From Microcoleus vaginatus HSN003 (GTDB taxonomy: Bacteria > Cyanobacteriota > Cyanobacteriia > Cyanobacteriales > Microcoleaceae): a stretch of 64,000 bases of DNA. A program made the translations under genes and the position numbers. The stretch is taken from NCBI RefSeq assembly GCF_022701255.1, contig NZ_CP031705.1, forward strand, positions 4,526,001 through 4,590,000, written 5' to 3'. Shown here one piece after another: positions 28,001 to 36,269 of the stretch; the stretch's first letter is position 1, and every line of letters starts with the position of its first letter. The notes under the pieces are model-generated. The model was given only the letters and a program-made list of their open reading frames with translations, ran no database searches and was not told where the DNA came from.

Positions 28001-28368
28001 GAACCGCAAAATTGTGGGACTTGGAGGGCAACTGCTTAGTAACATTTATCGGACATAATCACTTTGTAAATAGTGTCAGTTTTAGCCCCACAGGAGATAC
28101 GATCGCCACTGCTTCATCTGACTGCACTATCAAATTGTGGGACTTACAGGGGAATTTACTGGCGGACTTTAGCGGATATAAAGGCAATTTGCTCAAAGGT
28201 GAGGCAGATTTTGTGGAGTTAAAAAGTCCGATTTATAGTATTTGTTTTAGTCGGGATGGGAAATTTTTAATCACGGGTTCCCAGGATGGAAAGGTGCGGT
28301 TTTGGCCCGTGGAAAGTTTGGACGAATTGTTGGCGAGGGGCAGGGAATGGCTTGGTGAGAAAATTTAA
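25042..28368 (+). CDS. AAA_35 ATPase fused to 14 WD40 blades
   Basis: This protein has 1108 residues. Residues about 15-370 form an AAA_35 STAND-like ATPase with Walker A NSRQMGKSS (42-50) and Walker B VIFIYEIDSI (136-145). Residues about 370-510 are a charged helical linker (LRPYQENFAAWIAS, RLLRGQALDDAWEWKKGK). From about 511 there are 13 nearly identical 41-residue WD40 units (GHN..V.SVSFSP.GD.IATAS, then DKTAKLWDLQG) and one divergent last unit ending at the C-terminus. Fourteen blades fit two seven-bladed propellers. The layout matches NLR-like proteins in which the ATPase is gated by ligand binding to the repeats. No separate effector domain is visible. Confidence 0.88.
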   Translation: MAVYQYQVGGCLEYEHPTYVKRQADSELYDSLIAGEFCYVLNSRQMGKSSLLVQTMKRLREKAGFKCMEIDLTDIGRESSDCWYFGIISELVRDGALSRKVDADSWWQQRQLLSPSQRLSQFIEDILLTEISQNIVIFIYEIDSILNLSWKDDFFLLIRASYNKRAMNSEYKRLAFCLLGVATPADLIRDKDRTPFNIGKAIDLTGFTFEEARPALIPGLMGERSPEISEEILAEVFNWTNGQPFLMQRLCRLMVYQSARGISDVKALVQKYVIDNWEANDEQEHLKTIRKRLLLDYQDRTALLLGIYQQILTDADRKICADNSLDQRRLQLSGLVVKRNGYLQVYNPIYADIFDLNWVQQELAKLRPYQENFAAWIASNREDTSRLLRGQALDDAWEWKKGKRLSDEDNDFLEDSRDEKLKELMTNNESLREFRKQFREVFQIEEAGRNALKLFQSKRKQIEALRAAIKAGEDLKKWMPDNPPLSEYPITNILLALQEILAKIRERCQFVGHNGRVNSVCFSPTGNAIATASDDSTAKLWDLQGHCLMNFIGHNGSVNSVSFSPTGDAIVTASDDKTAKLWDLQGNCLLTFTGHNYLVKNVSFSPTGDVIATASFDGTAKLWDLQGNCLLTFAGHNYLVTNVSFSPNGDVIATASSDKTAKLWDLQGNCLLTFTEHNDSVWSVSFSPNGNAIATTSSDKSAKLWDLQGNCLLTLNRHNDLITSAYFSPNGDVIATASDDKTAKLWDLRGNYLVSFTGHNNCINSVSFSSTGDAIATASDDKTAKLWDLQGKCLVTFTGHNKSVTSVSFSPTGDTIATASDDKTAKLWDLQGNCLLTFTGHNDSLWSISFSPNGDVIATASSDRTPKLWDLQGKCLITFAGHNHLVNSVSFSPNGDVIATASSDRTAKLWNLQGNCLVTFTGHNNSVNSVSFSPNGDAIATVSSDKTGKLWDLQGNCLVTFTGHNHSVNTVSFSPAGNVIGTASSDRTAKLWDLEGNCLVTFIGHNHFVNSVSFSPTGDTIATASSDCTIKLWDLQGNLLADFSGYKGNLLKGEADFVELKSPIYSICFSRDGKFLITGSQDGKVRFWPVESLDELLARGREWLGEKI
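26572..28170 (+). repeat. Thirteen 123-bp tandem repeats encoding WD40 units
   Basis: The DNA repeats with a 123-bp period, each with conserved stretches such as GTCAGTTTTAGCCC and GCCAAATTGTGGGACTTGCA. Similarity at synonymous sites points to recent amplification or gene conversion. Positions that vary between units cluster just after GHN and just before SVSF or NVSF. Confidence 0.92.
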
Positions 28369-28614
28369 CCGCTGATGCACGCGGATGATTTGAATTTAGC
28401 AACGATTTTACGATTCTTTTTCACTTGATCAAACTGCTATTAGCTTTACCCACTTTAGACACCAGAATTATTGAATAATTCGGGTATCTAGCAGACTACA
28501 AGCCGGAAATTTAAAAGTCAAGATTTATTAAGATTTTACAAAAAAGCGATGACAAATCACAAATTATGTATCTAAAATAAGAGACAATTTGACCCGGAAA
28601 CTGAAGGTAAGAAA

Positions 28615-29637
28615 ATGTCTGAACTTAGACAAAATCTAATTACCAGAGATTGGGTAATCATCGCCACCGAACGGGCGACAAGACCGGATCAATTCGCTAA
28701 CAAAAAAAAGTGGGCTGCCGTAGTGCCACCGCACCGCGCCGATTGCCCGTTTTGCGTGGGAAATGAGGAAGACGCAACCTTAGAAACTTGCCGTTTGGGC
28801 GATCGCACTGGCTGGAAAGTCAGGGCAATTTGCAACAAATATCCCGCCCTCTCCCCGACAGCAGAATGGATGAGGATATCATCGGGAATTCACCGCACGA
28901 TGGCGGGAATCGGCTTTCACGAAGTAATTGTCGAACATCCGCGACACGATTTGACGACAGCTTTGTTGAGTGTTGAAGAAGTTGAAAACATACTTTTAGT
29001 ATACCGCCAGCGCTATGTAGAAATTAGAAAAAATCCCCACATTGAAACAATTATTATCTTCAAAAATCACGGCGAAACTGCCGGAACTTCTCTCGAACAC
29101 CCCCACTCGCAGATAGCAGCGACACCCGTGGTACCCAGCCAATTCCGCAGTCGCATCGACGAAGCTATTAGATATTTTGATGACACGGGAGAATGTCTGT
29201 TTTGCCGGACTTTGGAAGACGAATTAGCGGCGAAGGAAAGAGTGATTTGTGAGAGTGAACATTTTGTGGCTTTTATCCCTTACGCTGCACTTTCACCGTT
29301 TCACACTTGGATTTTTCCGCGCCGGCATTCCTCTTCGTTTGATGAAATTACTGATGCGGAAATTACGGATCTGGCTGATACTTTGAAAACTGTACTGGCT
29401 AAGCTTTATTACGGATTGAACAATCCCGATTACAACTATAATGTTCGATCGGTGCCGATCGCTCAACGGGCAACAAAATACTTTCACTGGTATATTGCAA
29501 TTATTCCCAGAGTCACCAAGCAAGCTGGGTTTGAGTTGGGCAGTGGGATGTTTATCAATACTGCTTTGCCGGAAGAAAGTGCGGCTTTTTTGCGATCGAT
29601 CGAAATTCCTAGCGACAGTAATTTCCCCCCCATCTAA
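28615..29637 (+). CDS. Galactose-1-phosphate uridylyltransferase-like protein (HIT superfamily)
   Basis: This 340-residue protein begins MSELRQNLITRDWVIIATER, typical of the GalT family. It has a zinc-type Cys pair (DCPFCVGNE, about residues 43-51), a second one (CLFCRTLE, about 196-203) and the catalytic HPHSQ (about 162-166), where the second His forms the uridylyl-enzyme intermediate. Family members transfer UMP between UDP-glucose and galactose-1-phosphate, or act as related nucleotidyltransferases or phosphorylases. No other galactose genes are near, so the exact sugar is not certain. Confidence 0.85.
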   Translation: MSELRQNLITRDWVIIATERATRPDQFANKKKWAAVVPPHRADCPFCVGNEEDATLETCRLGDRTGWKVRAICNKYPALSPTAEWMRISSGIHRTMAGIGFHEVIVEHPRHDLTTALLSVEEVENILLVYRQRYVEIRKNPHIETIIIFKNHGETAGTSLEHPHSQIAATPVVPSQFRSRIDEAIRYFDDTGECLFCRTLEDELAAKERVICESEHFVAFIPYAALSPFHTWIFPRRHSSSFDEITDAEITDLADTLKTVLAKLYYGLNNPDYNYNVRSVPIAQRATKYFHWYIAIIPRVTKQAGFELGSGMFINTALPEESAAFLRSIEIPSDSNFPPI

Positions 29638-29891
29638 AGTATCCTACATCACAATACGTCAAATTTACTTCAAATTGGGGTGGAAATGCACGCAGCCACT
29701 CTGATTTGCGAGTCTGTCTTGGGAGAGGAAACTGATATTATTGGAGATTTGATATTTGAGATTAAAGAATTGGGAATAACGAATGCTCTAATGGTTTAGA
29801 TCATCTGCCTAAAGTTGGATTCTTTTTTTAAACTGGTATAACTTACGCTCTCAAGTTATGAACGTACAAATACTTATGGATTTTACCAAAC

Positions 29892-30176
29892 TCACAATAA
29901 ACTTTCGAGATACTGCCAGCCGTCGTCGCTAAAAGTAGCTCTCAACATATCTCTAATTTTGGCATCGATCGATAATATCCCCTCGCCCGAGTCACCATTC
30001 TCGCCGATTTCGCAACTGTCTTCAGACATATGTTCTTGGATATGGGCCAGAGTAGAGGCGAAATTAGCCAGAAAATAATGTTCGTGCACCCACGCTGTCG
30101 GATCTGGTATTTCTGCACTCCCAAAAGCTCGATCGACTAAATCTTTGTTGGCAACATCGTCAGTCTGGTTTTTCAT
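29892..30176 (-). CDS. Hypothetical protein (94 residues)
   Basis: This is a small acidic protein beginning MKNQTDDVANKDLVDRAFGS and ending in a helical segment (IRDMLRATFSDDGWQYLESLL). I do not recognise a family. No signal or membrane segment is present. It is monocistronic, between convergent and same-strand neighbours, with the acetamidase gene 157 bases upstream on the same strand. Confidence 0.5.
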   Translation of the reverse strand: MKNQTDDVANKDLVDRAFGSAEIPDPTAWVHEHYFLANFASTLAHIQEHMSEDSCEIGENGDSGEGILSIDAKIRDMLRATFSDDGWQYLESLL

Positions 30177-30332
30177 GTTGAGCTCGATTTAGGTAGAACT
30201 GGTAACTTATCCCATTTTAAGCTTAATAGTCAACAGGATCGCGATCCTGATCGACCACAACAGTGACAAATTTGTGTCGTTTGTGCGATCGCGATCTTAA
30301 TTTTTTTGTCGATCGCGTGTTATCATTTTACC

Positions 30333-31310
30333 TCAAACTCCGTGACCAATAATTTTCACCTCGGGCAAAATACACTTGGGTATCATTCCGTGAACTCCTT
30401 TTTGGGGATTGTTGACAGCCTGCGTAATCCGAAAATTTACCGCGATGGAACACCAAACATAAGCCTCTTCTTCTTTGAAACCTGCAAACTTTTGCAGCCA
30501 ATAAACCGTCTGTTTTACCGCCATCTCAAACGCTTCATCTAATGTTCTACCGAATCCCATAATCACAATATGAGTAGGCGTTTCTGCAAACGGAAATATC
30601 AGAAAAAAATCTTTGTGTAAGAGGATTTGAATAGTCCCGTCCATCGAAGTTTCTATAGCAGTACCGCCAACTTCACCATCTCCTTGTGCCGAATGTCCGT
30701 CGCCGATGGACAGTAAACCGCCACGCAGAAAAACAGGTAAAAATAGCCGCGTTCCTGCTTGCAGTTCCTGATTGTCCATATTGCCGCCGTAGCGCTCTGG
30801 AGGAATAGAAGAACGGTTGATTTCGGCATTGGCAACGCCGATAATTCCAAAAAAAGGATGCAGGGGAATCCCAAGGCGGCTACCTGGGGGAAATTCGGCA
30901 GTTTTTTGCTGTAAATCTAGCGGAATAAACCGCAATTTAGGTTCGGAAAAATAGTCAGGTAATGCTCCCCATCCGGCGCGAATTGCATTAAATCCTACTG
31001 GTAAACTCGGGTAAACATCCTCAATGTGAATTTCTAAAACGTCTCTTGGTTCGGCATTGTTAACATAAATCGGGCCGGTCAGCAAGTGGGGGCCGGGGCC
31101 AACTTTGCGGTGGGGAGGCAAATTCTGACAAATATCTAAAAATTCGGGGGTGAGAAATTCCGGCGGCGCTTTGTCAGCAACATAATATCCTGAATAGGTT
31201 TCGATGTCGATGCGATCGCCCGAATCCACCCTTAAAGCAGGTTCGATATTCGGAGAAAAACCGCCCAAGTGTACGGTGTTGCAGTTAGCCTTGAGAAGGT
31301 GGCGAGTCAT
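30333..31310 (-). CDS. Acetamidase/formamidase family protein
   Basis: This 325-residue protein belongs to the FmdA/AmdA family, which hydrolyses short amides to the acid and ammonia. Visible motifs are GPIYVNNAEPRDVLEIHIED (about residues 99-118), PHPFFGI-type HPFFGIIGVANAE, a SIGDGHSAQGDGEVGGTAIE segment (about 212-231, the conserved metal and active-site region) and a C-terminal NFRITQAVN. The length fits the family. It could feed amide nitrogen into the same ammonia pool as the guanidine genes, but is 20 kb away and the true substrate is unknown. Confidence 0.88.
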   Translation of the reverse strand: MTRHLLKANCNTVHLGGFSPNIEPALRVDSGDRIDIETYSGYYVADKAPPEFLTPEFLDICQNLPPHRKVGPGPHLLTGPIYVNNAEPRDVLEIHIEDVYPSLPVGFNAIRAGWGALPDYFSEPKLRFIPLDLQQKTAEFPPGSRLGIPLHPFFGIIGVANAEINRSSIPPERYGGNMDNQELQAGTRLFLPVFLRGGLLSIGDGHSAQGDGEVGGTAIETSMDGTIQILLHKDFFLIFPFAETPTHIVIMGFGRTLDEAFEMAVKQTVYWLQKFAGFKEEEAYVWCSIAVNFRITQAVNNPQKGVHGMIPKCILPEVKIIGHGV

Positions 31311-31618
31311 GGGATTTTAGATTTTAGATTTTAGATTTTAGATTGAAGGAAGGGTGTTAAGAATGTTATATCGCAAGTCTCAAGCATTTTTGACAAAGAT
31401 TTTTTTTAATGAACCGCAGAGGGCGCAGAGGGCGCAGAGAAAGAGAATTGAGAGATAAGAAGAGGTGAAAAAATGGTTCAAGTTTGTTAGATGTGAGATA
31501 TTTTACTAATTTCTTAACTTTTTGATAACTTTGGTAGTTTAAAATTTCGAGTCGAGAATCTAAAATCGATGGTTTTTTTTCTTCAGACTAATGACTAATA
31601 ACTAATGACTAATGACTA
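31311..31618. repeat. Intergenic region rich in short repeats
   Basis: Directly after the acetamidase start are copies of TTTAGAT (31315-31345), also found at 1437-1463. At about 31412-31440 is the dispersed motif GCAGAGGGCGCAGAGGGC, seen again reversed near 47680 and 52015. At 31588-31620 copies of GACTAAT run up to and into the start codon of the next gene. No gene is seen. Confidence 0.7.
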
Positions 31619-33412
31619 ATGTTGACACCATTGCCCGATCAATTAAAAAATTCTAGAGATTTGCCCCGCAATCCCTGGTTTTTTGCTGTTTTGATTTTGA
31701 TTGTCCTACTGCTAGGTTTCATTATGCAATCTTACCTCAACCAACCTCAACTTTTAACCGATCCGTTTCTGCAACTCCCAACAGTAAACTCGGTGCGAGT
31801 TGTCTGGTTTACCGAGTTTGCTGGTACTCGCAACACTGTTGCTTACGGCGAAAATTTGAATCAAACTGTGACGGCAAATACTACCAAGCTGAGCCGCACT
31901 CGCGAAGACAAAGACTCTCACATTTCCGATGAAATCAAACAAAGCATAATTGACAGCAATCCAATTGTCCGCGACATCTGGCGCCACGAAGCAGAAGTCC
32001 CCAATTTAAAACCCGGTGTTCGCATTCCTTATCGAGTCACCAGCGAAAGGAAAGACGGCGCATCTGTCAGCAGCAAACTTTTCACTCTTTCTCCGACACC
32101 AGCAGCAGGAATTGCGCTCAAAATCCTCCTCACTTCCGACCATCAATTGATGCCTATGACAGCAGCAAATCTCCAGAAAGTAGCCGAAACAATTGGGAGA
32201 GTTGACGCGGTTTTTATGGCAGGAGATTTAATTAATATACCCGATCGCGCTTCCGAATGGTTTGACGACTACCGAGGCCGCGCCTTCTTTCCCTCTCTGC
32301 AAGGTCGCGCATTTTCCGAAGTGGACAAAAACGGCATCAAAACCGTTTACAGCGGCGGCGAACTGATCCAACACGCGCCTTTATTCCCCGCGATTGGCAA
32401 TCACGAAATCATGGGTCGCTTTGCAACCAACAGCACACTCGGGGACCAATTTAACGATCCTTTTCCCCGCGCCGCTGCCGAAAAAATATACGCTCAACGT
32501 GCTGCATCTGTGAATCCCAAAAATGACTCTTCAGTGCGGGAAATATGGCTAAAAAACAATAGTTTTAATAGCGATACCTATGACGAAATTTTCAATTGGC
32601 CGGGAGGCAAAAATTACTATGCTGTGACTTTTGGGGACGTGCGGTTAGTTACTTTGTATGTTACGAATATTTGGCGGACTCCGAATTTAGATCCAGGTGC
32701 GAGAGGCAGGTATCGCGAACGGGACGAAGATTTTAATAATCCCGAAAAATGGGGATACGGACAGCATATTTTTGAGCCGATTGTCAAGGGCAGCGCTCAA
32801 TATAATTGGCTGCAACAAGAGTTAAAGAGTGCGGAATTCCAGCAGGCAAAATATAAAATTGTGATGTTTCACCACCCGCCGCATTCTCTGGGCGACAATA
32901 TTGTACCTCCTTATACTGACCCAGTGCAAATAGTCGATCGCGCTGAGAATGGCGAGATTAAAATGGTGCGTTACGAGTATCCGAAACAGCAAGATTATCT
33001 GATTCGGGATGTAGTGCCGCTACTAGAAAGAGCGGGGGTGCAGTTGGTATTTTACGGGCATTCGCACTTGTGGAATCGGTTTGTAAGTTCCAGCGGAATG
33101 CACTTTTTGGAGACTTCTAATGTTGGCAACAGTTACGGTGCTTTTGCGGGGGAAAAGCGCCGATTTGTGCCGCCGGGATATCGGGAAGATTACAGCGCAA
33201 TTGGAGACCCGAACGGATTGGAACCTGTGGTGCCGACTGTTGCGCCTTTGTTGGCAGAAGACGGGCGGCCGCTGCCTTATATTGATAGCAATGATATTAC
33301 GGCTTTTACTATTTTTGATACGGGTAGTGGTGTTGTGAGTAGCTACTATTTTGATACGCGGAAACCCGAGTCGGAAGTGGTGAAGTTTGATGAGTTTAAG
33401 TGCGACAGGTAA
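31619..33412 (+). CDS. Membrane-anchored metallophosphoesterase
   Basis: The 597-residue protein has an N-terminal signal anchor (WFFAVLILIVLLLGFIMQSY, about residues 20-39), so the catalytic part is outside the cytoplasm. Metallophosphoesterase motifs are LLTSDHQ (an unusual version of the first D-x-H), VFMAGDLIN (GD), PAIGNHEIMG (GNHE), VMFHHPPHS and QLVFYGHSHLWN (GHSH). A fibronectin-like N-terminal region precedes them (about 50-160). It is related to purple-acid-phosphatase-like enzymes; substrate unknown. The start codon sits in a GACTAAT repeat run, so the start is slightly uncertain. Confidence 0.86.
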   Translation: MLTPLPDQLKNSRDLPRNPWFFAVLILIVLLLGFIMQSYLNQPQLLTDPFLQLPTVNSVRVVWFTEFAGTRNTVAYGENLNQTVTANTTKLSRTREDKDSHISDEIKQSIIDSNPIVRDIWRHEAEVPNLKPGVRIPYRVTSERKDGASVSSKLFTLSPTPAAGIALKILLTSDHQLMPMTAANLQKVAETIGRVDAVFMAGDLINIPDRASEWFDDYRGRAFFPSLQGRAFSEVDKNGIKTVYSGGELIQHAPLFPAIGNHEIMGRFATNSTLGDQFNDPFPRAAAEKIYAQRAASVNPKNDSSVREIWLKNNSFNSDTYDEIFNWPGGKNYYAVTFGDVRLVTLYVTNIWRTPNLDPGARGRYRERDEDFNNPEKWGYGQHIFEPIVKGSAQYNWLQQELKSAEFQQAKYKIVMFHHPPHSLGDNIVPPYTDPVQIVDRAENGEIKMVRYEYPKQQDYLIRDVVPLLERAGVQLVFYGHSHLWNRFVSSSGMHFLETSNVGNSYGAFAGEKRRFVPPGYREDYSAIGDPNGLEPVVPTVAPLLAEDGRPLPYIDSNDITAFTIFDTGSGVVSSYYFDTRKPESEVVKFDEFKCDR

Positions 33413-33451
33413 GGGCACGGCATTGCCGTGTCCCTACAAATATCTGAGTCA

Positions 33452-33842
33452 ACTGAGATGTTGCACTATTGTCAATTAGCTGTTTAGGAACGGGCAAGAT
33501 GCCCGTTCCACAATAAAGAAATTTATTCTTTGTGGAACAGGCATCTTGCCTGTTATTGAAAATAGTGCAATATGTAAGATTAAACTGAGATGTGGCACCC
33601 TTCTTAATTACCTGTTTAGCAACGGGCAAGATGCCCGTTCCACAAGAAAGAAATTAATTTTTTGTGGAACAGGCATCTTGCCTGTTCTTGAGAAGGGTGC
33701 AAGATGTAAGATTAAACTGAGATGTTGCACCCTTCTTAATTACCTGTTTAGCAACGGGCAAGATGCCCGTTCCACACAACTCAATTTTATTGTGGAACAG
33801 GCATCTTGCCTGTTCTTCAAAATGGTGCAAGATGTAAGATTA
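33452..33842. repeat. Three tandem copies of the palindromic dispersed repeat
   Basis: Three complete palindromic units of about 131-135 bp follow each other. Each starts near CTGAGATGTTGCAC or GAGATGTGGCACCC, passes CGGGCAAGATGCCCGTTCCA, turns, and returns as TTGTGGAACAGGCATCTTGC to end GGTGCAAGATGTAAGATTAAA. The last copy ends exactly at the stop codon of the DUF4336 gene. The array fills the gap between two convergent genes. The arms differ slightly (CGGGCAAG against CAGGCATC). Confidence 0.93.
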
Positions 33843-35045
33843 AACCTTGTCTTTCGCAGGCGGTACTAAACCTGTTTTATTCAAACCGGCATCAATCTGC
33901 CTGAGCAATTTAAAATCGTCTTCGGGTAAAGAATTAACAGGCGAGTGTTTTTCCAGAAACGAGAATGCTTGCCGAAATTCACGCGGCCGGGAGTCGATCG
34001 CACCATCGAAGTGACAAGGTACAATCTTTTGAAAGTCCCAACTCGCCACTTTATCCACCCAATCAAGAGTTTCCCTCGGCGCGCGGTTGAGAATCAGTGT
34101 CTGCAAAATCGGCGCGACAAACAACCGCCCTCCTCCCCGCAAAGCCTCAAACGATCGCTCCCAATGTGTTTTCCACTGGAACGGGTACAACCCGAAATAA
34201 GCTTTCCTAGAGCGTTCTGGCGCTTCTAGTGCCCTGGCAAATACCTCCGACCACCGCGGCACTTCCAGCACGCTAGGCGTAAAATACATGGCAAATAAGG
34301 CGATTCTCTGCCACCCTTTGCGCCGATTTTCGTGGGTGTCTGCCACCGTGTCCAAGGCGGTGTCTTTGGCGTGAAATAGCAGTGGGTACGAGTCGAGTTG
34401 GACGATCGCGGGCGGATTTTCGGGAATCGAAACCACGGAATCTGTTAACATCAGCGTGCGCGATCGCCTGTGAAATAACGCAACTTCTGCAAATCTGCCC
34501 AAACCGAGGTCGAGGGGGCCGAGAATTGCCCAGTCAAATTGATCGGCTAAGGGCGTGTTGCTGCTGTCTAGGGGCAGTACAGAGGTGCGTTTCGCGGGAA
34601 AACCCAGCCAACTCAGCGGCAAATTCATGGGGAAACTCCACTGCTGCGGGGCGACCAACACCTGCGCTTCGGGAAAACACCTCGCAAAGGGGCCGACAAA
34701 AACTTTGTGCTCGATCCCCGAAACCGTTGTCAGCAGGATGTACTTAACCTCGCCGTGCTCTGCTACTAACTCTTTTACCAAGCGGATGCACTCAGGAGTC
34801 GGTGCAACGGGGGCGTAGACGAGAAGGCCTTCGGGTTCTAGTTTAATTACTGTCATCCGAATCGGGACGACAACGTAAAAAATGCCTTGTAGCTGGTCAA
34901 AAGTCCAGATTGTGTCCTTGACTATTTCCTTGCGGATGGTGCGCCGCTTGCTGTAGGGATAGAGGGGGACGACCGGCCAAAAGGCCCAAGAATAGTCCCG
35001 AGAATCAATCTGTGCTGATGTTGGTATGCCTTCGCCCTCTGCCAC
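33840..35045 (-). CDS. DUF4336 domain protein
   Basis: This 401-residue protein has the DUF4336 pattern: YSWAFWPVVPLYPYSKRRTI (about residues 18-37), then TIWTFDQLQGIFYVVVPIRM and VKYILLTTVSGIEHKVFVGPF. It resembles a metallo-beta-lactamase fold with altered metal ligands. Plants and cyanobacteria share this family; function unknown. No signal peptide is visible. Its stop codon coincides with the end of a repeat array. Confidence 0.85.
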   Translation of the reverse strand: MAEGEGIPTSAQIDSRDYSWAFWPVVPLYPYSKRRTIRKEIVKDTIWTFDQLQGIFYVVVPIRMTVIKLEPEGLLVYAPVAPTPECIRLVKELVAEHGEVKYILLTTVSGIEHKVFVGPFARCFPEAQVLVAPQQWSFPMNLPLSWLGFPAKRTSVLPLDSSNTPLADQFDWAILGPLDLGLGRFAEVALFHRRSRTLMLTDSVVSIPENPPAIVQLDSYPLLFHAKDTALDTVADTHENRRKGWQRIALFAMYFTPSVLEVPRWSEVFARALEAPERSRKAYFGLYPFQWKTHWERSFEALRGGGRLFVAPILQTLILNRAPRETLDWVDKVASWDFQKIVPCHFDGAIDSRPREFRQAFSFLEKHSPVNSLPEDDFKLLRQIDAGLNKTGLVPPAKDKV

Positions 35046-35307
35046 TGCGCGACTCCTTGCCGATGTTTTTGTACGTGCGTGCGATCGAACTGTTTTTATC
35101 TTATTTCACTCGTGTTGCGCGGATTCGAGGAGTTGAAAAGGGGTTATGGACGATTCCCTACGGGATAGCTGCGCCGCGCGTGCTTTTGGAACACTCAAGC
35201 AAGAATTACGCATGGGGGCTAGAAACCCGGTTTCTACGAGTTTTGGGACGAGTCACGAGAAATAGAAGGAAGAAACCGGGTTTCACCAGGCCTGGGTGCG
35301 AGAACTA

Positions 35308-36150
35308 TTAAACCAACTGTTCAGGATCGATGCCTAGTTCCCGCAACCGCGCCGCTAGTCTTTCCTCTCGCTGTTGAGATTCTGTCAGTTGCTGTTGAGA
35401 TTCTGTGAGTTGCTGTTGAGCTTCAATTACTTGCTGTTGAGATTCTATCAGTTGCCGTTCCGCCGCCGTTGCTCTTTCACCCGGACTCAAAATCAACCCT
35501 CCTTGGGCCGTAAACCACCGCAACCACAACCGATTCATACTCTTATAAGTGCCTTGCCACCAACCTAAACTCAACTGCAACTCAGGAATAAATAACCGCC
35601 CATCAATTAATTCTGCAGGTTCATAGTGGCCTCCTACAAGATGAAAAGCTCGCAATTCATCCGTGTAGCGACTGAAAATAAAATAGTAAGGAATCCGCAA
35701 AATTTGTTCATAAACTTGCCACTTAGTCGGCGGTTCCCCAGCTTGCTGAACAGTCCGCCCTAAATCTTCATCTTCAGTGCCCGGCGATAGCAATTCCACC
35801 ACCACAAACGGATTTACCCGTTCTTGCCAAACTACATAACTCAAACGCATATCGCGCCCTTGATAAAGCCTTGGCACACCCACCGCAGCAAACCAATCCG
35901 GGCGTTTATGCCAGCGCGGTTGTGTTGCATCGTAATACAAATTTAGGTCACTGGCTGTAAAGACTTGTTCCGCATCCCATCCCGGCGGCAAAAACGTGAA
36001 TTCCAAGAGTTGCGGCTGATCTAAATGAAATGTATCTGGCAAACCGGGCTCCTTTGGATCTTCGCTAGGTAAATCATACATTGTTGGCAAACTCTGCCGG
36101 GGGTCTAAAGGCGGTTCAGCTTGAGCAGGCGGGTAAGTCGGGAATGTCAT
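35308..36150 (-). CDS. Uma2 family endonuclease-like protein with glutamine-rich coiled-coil tail
   Basis: This 280-residue Uma2/DUF820 protein has a nuclease-fold core at about residues 40-200, with DWFAAVGVPRLYQGRDMRLS, VVELLSPGTEDEDLG and YFIFSRYTDELRAFHLVGGH. The C-terminus (about 225-275) is a coiled coil of heptad-like ESQQQ, VIEAQQQ and LTESQQQ units ending LRELGIDPEQL. Such tails are common in cyanobacterial Uma2 proteins. The 21-base units coding for it are near-identical and could expand or contract. It is divergent from leuB. Confidence 0.88.
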   Translation of the reverse strand: MTFPTYPPAQAEPPLDPRQSLPTMYDLPSEDPKEPGLPDTFHLDQPQLLEFTFLPPGWDAEQVFTASDLNLYYDATQPRWHKRPDWFAAVGVPRLYQGRDMRLSYVVWQERVNPFVVVELLSPGTEDEDLGRTVQQAGEPPTKWQVYEQILRIPYYFIFSRYTDELRAFHLVGGHYEPAELIDGRLFIPELQLSLGWWQGTYKSMNRLWLRWFTAQGGLILSPGERATAAERQLIESQQQVIEAQQQLTESQQQLTESQQREERLAARLRELGIDPEQLV

Positions 36151-36269
36151 AATGAATTCTGAGGTTGCTTATCCTGATATGATTATAACCTTGTGAGAAT
36201 GTCTTGCATTTTCAAAGAATTCCCATTAACTCTCAATCTCAAATCTCAAATCAAAACTCCAAAATCGAT

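Noticed and set aside
29638-29801. Possible 37-residue frame (MHAATLICESVLGEETDIIG...) behind the GalT-like gene
   Set aside because: Too short, with no ribosome site or known family; chance is a sufficient explanation.
33396-33869. Frames in the repeat cluster after the phosphoesterase (FCGTGILPV-type peptides)
   Set aside because: They are translations of the palindromic repeat on both strands.
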